DNA from: an uncultured Paludibacter sp.
Lineage (GTDB): Bacteria > Bacteroidota > Bacteroidia > Bacteroidales > Paludibacteraceae
Reading direction: 5' to 3'
DNA: 5,932 nucleotides
NCBI GenBank assembly: GCA_937897985.1
Contig: CALCBD010000016.1
Location: forward strand, 1 to 5,932
Shown here in pieces: positions 1-5,932 of this stretch (position 1 is its first letter; each line of letters begins with the position of its first letter). The notes beneath the pieces were generated by a model. That model searched no databases. It saw only the letters and a list, made by a program, of their open reading frames with translations, and was not told the DNA's origin. The position numbers and the translations under genes were made by a program.

Positions 1-83
1 AAAGATTAAACTCGTATTCCAAATTTGGTTTGTGCATATCCATATTAATTTAAAATATATAAATTCACTTTGAAGTAATACTT

Positions 84-3000
84 ATGAAAAAAACTATCAT
101 TATTTTATTTTTTGCAATCATTTTTGTACAAAATATGTTTGCATGGGCTGGAGCGTTTAGAGATGTAGCAAAACAACCGAGTGCAACTCCAACGTTTTAT
201 TTGGGCGATGTTGCAACTTTCGCTTGGGCCACATCATCTGGTGCTACATTAGTAAAAATTGGTGTTGGCATCTTAGCATCACCACCAGCTGCATATACAA
301 ACCTGACTTGGAATACTCCTACAGATTATACTTATACTGGTTATTTAGGTAAAAAGTATGATTACACTGTTACCAGTGTTGGAACCGGATACTATTCTAT
401 TTGGTTAGGTTGGGGTGCTGCCGTAGGTACTAACGGAAGTTTCTTTAATGGTAAAAATACAACTATGATCTATGGTGATGGTAGTAATTCGGGGTCACCT
501 GCACCTTGGAATTCAACTTACTGCTATGGTACTTTTACTGCGAGCGCATTAAGCAATCCAACTTCTTATTCTGCTGTTGCAACTTCAACTACACAAATCG
601 ATTTGTCTTGGACGAAAGAAACAACAGCACAAACTCACAATGTTATAATTGTTCGTCAAACATCAAATTCATCATGGACAACACCAACTCAAGGTACTTC
701 TTACTCGTTAGGAGCAACTTTGGGTTCAGGAACTGTTGTTTACAGTGGTAATGGTTCGAGTTATTCAGATGCGAGTTTAGTTCCAGCAACCACATACTAT
801 TATAAATGCTATTCTTTAAACAATAATTATTATAGTGATGGTGTTCTGGCTTCTGCAACAACCATTTCTGCCGAAGTGGTAACTGATCCATTGTCACAAA
901 CAGCAATAAAAAATGAGACAAATCCGGCATCAAAAATTGATTTGTCGTGGACAAAAAATGCAAGTGGACACAATGTAATGGTAGTAAGAATCATTTCGGG
1001 GCAATCATTTACAGAACCAACACCTGGTTCTGTTTATACAGTGAATTCATTACTTGGATTAGGAACTGTTATTTACAATGGTAGCGGAACAAGTTTTACC
1101 GATACAGGTCTAGCATCCTCTGTTACGTATTCATATAAGTTTTATTCTGTAAGTAGTAATGTGTATAGTGCAGGTGTAACATCTTCTGCAACTACTGATG
1201 CGCTTATCTTAGCAAATCCAGTTTCTGCTATTGCTGTCGTGAATGCGACCAGTCCCGAATCAAAAGTTGATATATCATGGACATCACAATCAAACAATGT
1301 TCTGATTATTCGTAAAAAATCAACGGATGCATTTACCTTGCCAACACAAGGGATTACTTATTCTGTTGGTGCATTAATAGGCTCAGGAGTAGTGGTTTAT
1401 AATGGAAATGGTATTGGTGGAATGACACAGGATATTGGTTTAACACCATCCACGGCATACAACTATGAGTTGTTTACAGTTGTGAATAACGGATATAGCT
1501 CGGGAGTAACTACTTCTACTGTCACCACAAATGCTGTAATTGATCCAACTGGTCAACAGGCAGCATTGAACAGTGCTAATTCTGAGTCAAAGATTGATTT
1601 GTTGTGGGTTAAAAATACACAAGCTAACGATGTAATGATAATACGAAAAAAATCTACTGATTCATGGACTGAACCAACACAAGGAATAGCCTATACGGTT
1701 GGTAGTTCAATAGGAAGTGGTGTAGTAGTATATAATGGTAGTGGAACAAGTTTCACTAGCTCAAACTTAACTCCTTCTACCGGTTATGATTATAAGTTCT
1801 ATTCAACGACAAACAATTGTTACAGTATTGGTGTAATGACTTCTACTATATATACAACTGCAATTAATGATCCGGTATCGCAAGTAGCAACAGGTACAGC
1901 GGATGTCGTTGTAAGATTATCATGGGAGAAAAATGCGCAAAATAGCGATGTGCTCGTTGTTCGAAAATTATCAGCTGATTCATGGACTGAACCTTTACAA
2001 GGTTCAGCTTATGTAGCAGGAGGAACAATTGGTAGCGGAAAAGTTGTGTACAACGGTAGTGCAGCTGGTTTTGAAGATTCGGGTTTATCAGCATCAACAA
2101 CCTATGTTTATAAATTCTATTCTGTAATCGCAAATTCCTATAGTACCGGAGTTACAGCATCAGCAACTACTACTCCTTCGCATTCTGGTTGGTGGACTTA
2201 TTTAAAAGATTCAGGATCACCAAAAGCAACCTATTTCTTAGGAGATTATTTGACAACTTCTTTCGGTTTTGAAATAAATAATCAAGACACAACTACTCTC
2301 ACAAAACAATATGGATGGGGACAAACTACTGATGGTGTAAATTGGATATGGAGAAATGCAACTTATGATAGTAGAGATGGAACTAATTTTGTTTTTAAAT
2401 CCGTAGCAGCTCAACCTCAATTTAAAGCAACAGGAAAGTGGTATTATAGTGGCAAATTTATTTATACTGCTGATGGATATACAGAATATGCTTCAGGAGC
2501 TTGGGCAGGTACAAAGCGAACTTTGTCGGCAACAAGCTATTATGAAGTTAATGCAATAAATACTCCCTCCGCTCAATCAGCTACAGGAGTTTCAAATTCT
2601 GAAATAGATTTAGCGTGGACTAAAAACGCCCAAAATCACAATATTCTTATTATTCGAAAATTATCTTCTGCAACATGGACTGAGCCAACGCAGGGAACTG
2701 AATATGCTATCGGAGCTTCAATTGGAAGTGGAACCGTGATATATAACTCAAATGGAACGAGTTATTCCAATACCGGATTATTATCTTCTACAGCTTATGA
2801 TTATAAATTCTACTCTGTGAACAATAATTATTATAGTTCAGGCGTAGTTGCAAGCACCAAAACATCAACAGCTGCCACTGATTATTTCAGGTCTAAAACT
2901 ACAGGTAATTGGAATTCTACGGATACATGGGAATCATCCAGTAATAATACTAATTGGGTTCAATCAACACTAGTTCCATCTTCTTCACCTACAACTGTTA

Positions 3001-4511
3001 CAATATTAGATGGACATATTGTAAGTATTGATGAAAATGTTACAGTGAACTCTTTGATACTAAACTCAGGTTCGACATTAACTATAAATGCAGGCAAACA
3101 ACTTACTGTTAATTCTACGTTGTCAAATAGCGGTACGTTGAATCTATTATCGGATGCTTTAGGTACAGCAACAATTCTAACTCCATCTTCTCTAAGTGGG
3201 AATGGTGGTATTTATAATGTCAATCAGCATCTCACTTATCGAACTTGGTATATGTCATCACCTGTTGCTTCTGCCACTCCAAGTGGAATGGGAGTAATTA
3301 AGTATTTCGACGAAACTGTTGCCGGAAACACTTGGACTCCAACTACTACAATGACTGCCGGCAAGGGATATTTTGTTACACCAATTGATGATGAGGATCA
3401 TATCAGTAATATATTATTTAGTGGTTCTTTGAATTCAGGAAATCAGGATATCACATTAACTCGGACATTGGCTAATACAGAAAAGCCAGGCTTCAATTTA
3501 ATTGGTAATCCATATCCTTCATACCTCGACTGGACGGCAGTTTGTTCCTATTCTACTGACGGAGGAACTACACATCCAAATCAGGATATTATGCCAACAA
3601 CTACAATGTGGTATCGAACCAAAGCAAGTGGAACATGGGATTTTGTAACAGTAAATGGCGAAGGCGTTAAAAGTCCTTCCGAAGCCACTGCCACTAAATA
3701 TATTCCTCCAATGCAAGCATTCTGGGTAAGAGCAAAAAATACAGGTACCAGCACTTTGAAATTAACTGATGCAATGTGCTCTCATGCCGGAACTGCTGAA
3801 AATCCAAGTCCTAATGCATTAAAAGCTCCTGCTGCAAGTCAATCAGCGCTTCAGATACTTCGTTTACAAGTAAGCAATGGAACTAATACCGACGAAACTG
3901 TGATTTATTTCAGTGCCAATGCTTCGAACGACATGGATAAAATTGATGCTCCAAAAATGAGCAATGAAAACGCTACTATTCCTGAAATATACACTACGCT
4001 GGGAACTGAACGTATTGTTATTAATGCTATGCACTCTATTCCATTGGATCAACCTATCGGATTGGGATTTGTGCCGGGCAGTGCTGCTTCTTTCAGCATT
4101 AAAGCCAATGAAGTAAGCAATTTACCTGCTGATGTAAAAGTGATATTGAAGGACAATGTTACGTTGGCTGAAACGGATTTAACTGATGGTACTGCTGTTT
4201 ATCAATTCAGTCCTGAAACTACAAGTGCTGATCGCTTTAGCGTCATTTTCCGCTCGTCGTCAACAACAACAGGCTTAAACAACAATAATGTAAATGGATC
4301 ATCGGTATATTGGATCAACAATCAGGGTCTTACGTTTAGAACCAATGATGACAAATTAGTAGGCGGCAATATTTCGGTTTACAATGCTATAGGTCAAAAA
4401 TTACTGAGCAAAAAAATCACCGGAACATCGATGAACATCGATTTTAATTATACACCGGACGTTTATATTGTGAAAGTAAATAATGTTACGGCTAAGGTAA
4501 TCGTGAAATAA
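84..4511 (+). CDS. Giant secreted FN3-repeat surface protein with T9SS type A sorting domain
   Basis: This 1475-residue protein is probably exported by Sec, moved across the outer membrane by the type IX secretion system and kept at the cell surface. Seen: a signal peptide at 1-22 (MKK, hydrophobic core, AWA before the cleavage point); a beta domain at about 23-156 with FYLGD at 38-42; five FN3-like repeats starting near 157, 267, 377, 486 and 595; a second LGD domain at about 700-825; a sixth repeat at 826-930; a segment from 933 starting YFRSKTTGNW with a strand ladder typical of a beta-helix start; a module at about 1050-1225 with GFNLIGNPYP (1136-1145) and IPPMQAFWV (1207-1215); and a sorting domain at about 1404-1475 ending YIVKVNN...KVIVK. 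Repeats share WTEPTQG, IGSG-VVYNG and YKFYS. No catalytic motif is visible, so an adhesive or structural role is inferred. The ATG at 84 directly precedes the signal peptide. The 59-residue gene downstream is probably cotranscribed. Confidence 0.93.
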   Translation: MKKTIIILFFAIIFVQNMFAWAGAFRDVAKQPSATPTFYLGDVATFAWATSSGATLVKIGVGILASPPAAYTNLTWNTPTDYTYTGYLGKKYDYTVTSVGTGYYSIWLGWGAAVGTNGSFFNGKNTTMIYGDGSNSGSPAPWNSTYCYGTFTASALSNPTSYSAVATSTTQIDLSWTKETTAQTHNVIIVRQTSNSSWTTPTQGTSYSLGATLGSGTVVYSGNGSSYSDASLVPATTYYYKCYSLNNNYYSDGVLASATTISAEVVTDPLSQTAIKNETNPASKIDLSWTKNASGHNVMVVRIISGQSFTEPTPGSVYTVNSLLGLGTVIYNGSGTSFTDTGLASSVTYSYKFYSVSSNVYSAGVTSSATTDALILANPVSAIAVVNATSPESKVDISWTSQSNNVLIIRKKSTDAFTLPTQGITYSVGALIGSGVVVYNGNGIGGMTQDIGLTPSTAYNYELFTVVNNGYSSGVTTSTVTTNAVIDPTGQQAALNSANSESKIDLLWVKNTQANDVMIIRKKSTDSWTEPTQGIAYTVGSSIGSGVVVYNGSGTSFTSSNLTPSTGYDYKFYSTTNNCYSIGVMTSTIYTTAINDPVSQVATGTADVVVRLSWEKNAQNSDVLVVRKLSADSWTEPLQGSAYVAGGTIGSGKVVYNGSAAGFEDSGLSASTTYVYKFYSVIANSYSTGVTASATTTPSHSGWWTYLKDSGSPKATYFLGDYLTTSFGFEINNQDTTTLTKQYGWGQTTDGVNWIWRNATYDSRDGTNFVFKSVAAQPQFKATGKWYYSGKFIYTADGYTEYASGAWAGTKRTLSATSYYEVNAINTPSAQSATGVSNSEIDLAWTKNAQNHNILIIRKLSSATWTEPTQGTEYAIGASIGSGTVIYNSNGTSYSNTGLLSSTAYDYKFYSVNNNYYSSGVVASTKTSTAATDYFRSKTTGNWNSTDTWESSSNNTNWVQSTLVPSSSPTTVTILDGHIVSIDENVTVNSLILNSGSTLTINAGKQLTVNSTLSNSGTLNLLSDALGTATILTPSSLSGNGGIYNVNQHLTYRTWYMSSPVASATPSGMGVIKYFDETVAGNTWTPTTTMTAGKGYFVTPIDDEDHISNILFSGSLNSGNQDITLTRTLANTEKPGFNLIGNPYPSYLDWTAVCSYSTDGGTTHPNQDIMPTTTMWYRTKASGTWDFVTVNGEGVKSPSEATATKYIPPMQAFWVRAKNTGTSTLKLTDAMCSHAGTAENPSPNALKAPAASQSALQILRLQVSNGTNTDETVIYFSANASNDMDKIDAPKMSNENATIPEIYTTLGTERIVINAMHSIPLDQPIGLGFVPGSAASFSIKANEVSNLPADVKVILKDNVTLAETDLTDGTAVYQFSPETTSADRFSVIFRSSSTTTGLNNNNVNGSSVYWINNQGLTFRTNDDKLVGGNISVYNAIGQKLLSKKITGTSMNIDFNYTPDVYIVKVNNVTAKVIVK
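552..2180 (+). repeat. Five tandem FN3-like protein repeats encoded in the giant surface gene
   Basis: Five consecutive units of about 103-111 codons encode residues 157 to about 699. Each carries, in order, a [K/Q]IDLSW-like strand, a V[ML]IIRK-like strand, a W-T-[E/T]-P-[T/L]-Q-G segment, an IGSG-[TV]-VVYNG segment, an L-x-P-[AS]-T-x-Y-x-Y-K segment, and a final YS-x-GV-x-[AS]-[ST]-x-T-T linker. The third unit is the most divergent: it has GIGGMTQDIG where the others have GTSF, and YELFTV where they have YKFYS. At DNA level the copies have drifted and share only short blocks, so this is an old duplication under protein-level selection. The layout resembles fibronectin type III folds common in Bacteroidota surface proteins. 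Confidence 0.85.
2556..2873 (+). repeat. Sixth FN3-like repeat, separated from the array by the second LGD domain
   Basis: Residues 825 to about 930 repeat the same unit as the five-copy array: EIDLAWTKN, ILIIRKLSS, WTEPTQG, IGSGTVIYN and YDYKFYSVNNNYYSSGV are all in order. At protein level it looks closest to units 4 and 5. It lies directly after the second LGD domain, just as the first unit follows the first LGD domain, so an LGD-plus-FN3 module may have been duplicated as a block. Confidence 0.82.
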
Positions 4512-4557
4512 TTCATAATTCGTAATTCATAATGCATAATTTATAATTCATAATTAA
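4509..4557 (+). repeat. Seven-unit TAATTCA heptanucleotide tandem repeat overlapping the stop codon
   Basis: Seven head-to-tail 7-bp units run without a gap: TAATTCA, TAATTCG, TAATTCA, TAATGCA, TAATTTA, TAATTCA, TAATTAA. Three are identical and each of the others differs at one position. The first three bases of unit one are the stop codon of the giant surface gene. The array ends 7 bases before the ATG of the 59-residue peptide gene. It fills almost the whole space between the two genes, so a change in copy number would alter their spacing in 7-base steps without removing the stop. Heptamer arrays of this kind are known as dispersed repeats in some bacteria; a role here is not shown. Confidence 0.92.
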
Positions 4558-4564
4558 AGAAAAT

Positions 4565-4744
4565 ATGACAACAAATATAGAAATCGGCAAGCGAATATAC
4601 GAGGCGCCAATCATCGAAAACATAAGATTGGACAACGAAATTTCCTTGGCTTTGGAATCAGCTCCACCGGCAGGTCCCGATGAAGTACTCAATAGTACAC
4701 CTCATTTTCCGAACAATGATCCATTCAAAGCCGGTCAGGGTTGA
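4565..4744 (+). CDS. Conserved-style 59-residue acidic peptide (YxAPxIE / NDPFK type)
   Basis: This gene encodes 59 residues, ATG to TGA, with no signal peptide, membrane segment or cysteine. The N-terminal half carries YEAPIIENIRLDNEISLALE (12-31). The middle is rich in proline and glycine (SAPPAGPDE, 32-40), and the C-terminal end has FPNNDPFKAGQG (48-59). I recall short Bacteroidota proteins with the same skeleton: Y-x-x-P-x-I-E, an acidic DNEISL-type core, a Pro/Gly hinge and NDPFK. They often lie beside genes for secreted or T9SS-sorted proteins, and no function is known to me. The ORF sits 53 bases after the giant surface gene and 19 bases before a strong terminator, so it is probably the last gene of that transcript. 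A purine-rich AAAGAAAAT precedes the ATG, with no strong Shine-Dalgarno, as is usual in this phylum. It could be a precursor peptide or a small regulator or chaperone, but nothing here decides. Confidence 0.78.
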   Translation: MTTNIEIGKRIYEAPIIENIRLDNEISLALESAPPAGPDEVLNSTPHFPNNDPFKAGQG

Positions 4745-4763
4745 ATAGAAACGCAACAGACTC

Positions 4764-4802
4764 AAAAAAGAGAATCTCCGGTTTGGAAATTCTCTTTTTT
4801 TT
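4764..4802 (+). terminator. Strong intrinsic terminator after the 59-residue peptide gene
   Basis: The 12-bp arms AAAAAAGAGAAT (4764-4775) and ATTCTCTTTTTT (4789-4800) pair perfectly. After a single C/A mismatch the helix continues with TCC/GGA, closing a GGTTT loop (4780-4784). The right arm runs into eight consecutive T residues (4795-4802). It begins 19 bases after the stop of the small gene and closes the giant gene plus peptide unit. The A run at the left base means it could also stop transcription from the opposite direction, although no minus-strand gene is evident nearby. Confidence 0.93.
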
Positions 4803-4851
4803 GTATGCACCCTGATACCTTAAGGCATTCCGACTATCGCGATTAGCCATA

Positions 4852-4886
4852 AACGCAAACAGCTCACTTACAACGCAAACGATTGC
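4852..4886. repeat. Direct repeat AACGCAAAC x2 with an adjoining GCAA-N4-TTGC palindrome
   Basis: AACGCAAAC occurs at 4852-4860 and again at 4872-4880, 20 bases apart start to start, about two helical turns. The second copy runs into GCAAACGATTGC (4875-4886), an inverted repeat with 4-base arms. It lies 54 bases upstream of the -7 box of the 160-residue gene, so an operator-like site is possible. The elements are short and chance occurrence is not excluded. The rest of 4803-4939 shows only small palindromes (CCTTAAGG at 4818, ATCGCGAT at 4836) and no gene. Confidence 0.3.
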
Positions 4887-4939
4887 ATTTAGAATAATAC
4901 ATTTTTTTAGCTATAAAAGCATTAATATAAAATTATCAT

Positions 4940-4947
4940 TATATTTG
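4940..4947 (+). promoter_or_regulatory. Bacteroidota -7 promoter box TATATTTG for the 160-residue gene
   Basis: TATATTTG matches the Bacteroidota sigma-ABfr -7 consensus TAnnTTTG at every fixed position. Transcription would start near 4952-4956, leaving a leader of about 30 bases to the ATG at 4984. No clear TTTG or TTG is present at the expected -33 position near 4917-4921, so the promoter may be weak or activator-dependent. Confidence 0.55.
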
Positions 4948-4983
4948 CTGACTTAGAACTACAACCTATAAATTATTTACGAT

Positions 4984-5466
4984 ATGAAAAAAATTACATT
5001 TCACAATTTATTTTTTATCAAAACAAACTGGATATCCCTTTCATTTGTATTGATTGGATTTCTATTAAGCCAACATGTATCTGCAAATGGTGGCTACGGT
5101 AGTTTTGGAGTTATTATTCAAAAAAATGGAGCATCAAAAACTCCTTATATAGTAAATTCAGGATTTAACAATGACAGCTTTTGTAGTTGGTACTCTCTAA
5201 ATGGAGCTCAAACCTTCAATACATACAACTTTGGGGCTGTTTCATCATTAGTATTAAACGGATTAGCCATTGATGGTTGGACGAACAATTCAGATTTTGT
5301 ATCAGGTCAAATTGAATATAGAATTTGGCTGCAAGGTGGTTCAAGACCGACTTCAGCAACCAGTACTTTTAATGTCGGAGGATATGGTTCAGCTTGCTCT
5401 GTCCAGGATGTTCAATGCACATCTGGAAATAATAGCGACCTAAAGGTCAATTTTTGCCATTCATAG
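4984..5466 (+). CDS. Secreted surface-protein N-terminal domain, apparently truncated
   Basis: This gene encodes 160 residues. The first 34 form a long signal peptide: a basic start, a hydrophobic core around 17-28 and VSA before the predicted cleavage point. The mature part resembles a beta-rich domain often found at the N-terminus of Bacteroidota surface proteins: GSFGVIIQKNG (39-49), FNTYNFG (78-84), SLVLNGLAIDGW (88-99) and IEYRIWLQGG (110-119). In relatives as I recall them, this domain continues past that point with a strand of the type D-L-L-x-G-L-x-x-G-x-Y and is followed by further domains and a sorting tail. Here the ORF stops after SDLKVNFCHS, without a T9SS domain and with three cysteines in its last 25 residues. 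The -33 box of the next promoter lies inside its last codons. I infer that a mobile-element-like sequence cut the gene near 5430-5445, so the final residues may be element-encoded. A genuine short secreted protein is the alternative. Confidence 0.72.
   Translation: MKKITFHNLFFIKTNWISLSFVLIGFLLSQHVSANGGYGSFGVIIQKNGASKTPYIVNSGFNNDSFCSWYSLNGAQTFNTYNFGAVSSLVLNGLAIDGWTNNSDFVSGQIEYRIWLQGGSRPTSATSTFNVGGYGSACSVQDVQCTSGNNSDLKVNFCHS
5437..5448. repeat. Short inverted repeat GACCTAAAGGTC near the proposed element boundary
   Basis: Five-base arms GACCT and AGGTC flank AA. The repeat lies 27 bases before the -7 box of the FDRIVFRGYLP-family gene, inside the last codons of the 160-residue ORF. This is where the sequence changes from surface-protein coding to element-like sequence. 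It may mark or lie close to the left end of an inserted element. It is too short to be decisive. Confidence 0.35.
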
Positions 5467-5482
5467 TATAATTTTATCTTTG
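5453..5482 (+). promoter_or_regulatory. Complete Bacteroidota promoter TTTG-N18-TATCTTTG for the last gene
   Basis: TTTG at 5453-5456 and TATCTTTG at 5475-5482 are separated by 18 bases, within the 17-23 range described for Bacteroidota TTG/TAnnTTTG promoters. Transcription would start around 5487-5491, roughly 18 bases before the GTG GTG pair at 5507-5512. The -33 box lies within the final codons of the upstream 160-residue ORF, which suggests that this stretch belongs with the downstream gene. Confidence 0.68.
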
Positions 5483-5506
5483 TACGTTAATTCAAAACAA
5501 GCAAAA

Positions 5507-5932
5507 GTGGTGAAAAGCATTTTACATCAAAATTAAACAAGCATATTGGTTTCAGTTATTCAAGTTTCGATCGGATTGTATTTCGGGGTTACTTGCCTAG
5601 TTTGTTTGTGGAAGGAAGTGTAATTAAGCTATTGCGTAATTTGGGTTTTAATAATCATACGAATGGTGTATTAAAGAGTTTGACTGACCAACTGAACTCT
5701 CATATAAAGAAAACCGCAGACCAAATGCAAGTTCCCATTCATTGGTGGAGTTCAACAGAGAAGTCAAAATACAATTCCAAGCAAGATTTTGTAAAAGAAC
5801 TTTATGCAAGAGAGTTGAAAAAGAAACAAAAAGGCGACAAGGTTATTTGCATCATTAAAGCCACTGAAAGCACACGTACATTTGCCAACAAAACAGTGAA
5901 GACTAAAAGCGGAACAGATTCTTTGAAAATGT
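5507..5932 (+). CDS. FDRIVFRGYLP-family uncharacterised, mobile-element-like protein; 3' partial, start frameshifted
   Basis: One frame is open from 5491 to the window end, so the 3' part is missing. From 5515 it reads KHFTSKLNKHIGFSYSSF, then DRIVFRGYLPSLFVEGS, LRNLGFNNH, VPIHWWSSTEKSK and VICIIKATESTRTFAN. I recognise this pattern (DRIVFRGYLP, then VPI-WW, then a CI-x-K-x-x-E-x-x-x-TF strand) from a large family of uncharacterised proteins found in many phyla, often in several near-identical copies per genome, which suggests a mobile element. I know no catalytic assignment. The frame has no ATG, GTG or TTG before the DRIVFRGYL motif; the first TTG is at 5593, inside the conserved region. 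In the neighbouring frame GTG GTG AAA starts at 5507 just after a good promoter, but it stops at 5534. One extra A in the run 5513-5516 would join the two frames. The gene is therefore a pseudogene, or the sequence has a one-base error. Confidence 0.7.

Noticed and set aside
24..72. TTTG at 24-27 and 29-32 plus TCACTTTG at 65-72 as a promoter for the giant gene
   Set aside because: The second element has TC instead of TA and lies only 11 bases before the ATG, and the gap between the boxes is over 30 bases, outside the known spacer range. The true promoter is probably upstream of the window.
506..751. Plus-strand 81-codon frame overlapping the first FN3-like repeat
   Set aside because: It is an out-of-frame shadow of the surface gene, rich in Asn, Phe and Cys, with no recognisable motif.
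643..963. Minus-strand open frame of 106 codons within the giant gene, and similar ones at 1864-2133, 2238-2420, 3519-3716 and 3864-4052
   Set aside because: All lie entirely inside the strongly supported 1475-residue coding sequence. Their translations are low-complexity mirrors of the repeats, with no start context or family pattern.
4509..4557. CRISPR-like array reading of the TAATTCA repeats
   Set aside because: The units are 7 bp and directly adjacent with no spacers, so this is a simple tandem repeat.
5507..5520. Programmed -1 frameshift, as in many insertion sequences, to explain the split start of the last gene
   Set aside because: The shift would have to occur at the third codon on GTG-AAA-AGC. 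That is not a good slippery heptamer, because re-pairing the lysine tRNA on GAA gives a first-position mismatch, and there is no upstream product for the shift to extend.

Overview
The window comes from an AT-rich member of the Bacteroidota, most likely a Bacteroidales relative. Three things point there. The first gene encodes a very large modular secreted protein with a C-terminal type IX secretion (T9SS) sorting domain. Two promoter -7 boxes match the Bacteroidota consensus TAnnTTTG exactly. A small downstream gene encodes a peptide of a style I recognise from that phylum (Y-x-A-P-x-I-E near the N-terminus, N-D-P-F-K near the C-terminus).

Layout, all on the + strand. Positions 1-83 are an AT-rich leader with no convincing promoter. 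Positions 84-4511 encode a 1475-residue secreted surface protein with six fibronectin-III-like repeats of about 110 residues, two copies of an LGD-containing beta domain, a start-of-beta-helix segment, a GNPYP/QAFWV module and a T9SS tail. Its stop codon is the first three bases of a seven-unit TAATTCA heptamer array (4509-4557). A 59-residue acidic peptide gene follows (4565-4744), closed by a strong intrinsic terminator (4764-4802), so the giant protein and the peptide look like a two-gene transcription unit. Positions 4803-4983 are non-coding and hold a short direct repeat and the promoter of the next gene.

Positions 4984-5466 encode a 160-residue signal-peptide protein. It looks like only the N-terminal domain of a longer surface protein: it ends abruptly with a non-characteristic tail and no sorting domain. 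From about 5440 the sequence changes character: an inverted repeat, a complete Bacteroidota promoter (TTTG-N18-TATCTTTG), then an open frame running off the window end. That frame has the FDRIVFRGYLPSL and VPIHWW motifs of a widespread, multicopy, uncharacterised protein family that behaves like a mobile-element gene. Its frame has no normal start codon; one extra A in the run at 5513-5516 would join it to a GTG start.

The best reading is a cell-surface protein locus whose second surface gene was cut by a mobile-element-like insertion. The least described items are the heptamer array fused to a stop codon, the 59-residue peptide, the duplicated LGD domain, and the FDRIVFRGYLP gene. Family assignments rest on recall and visual comparison; no search was run.
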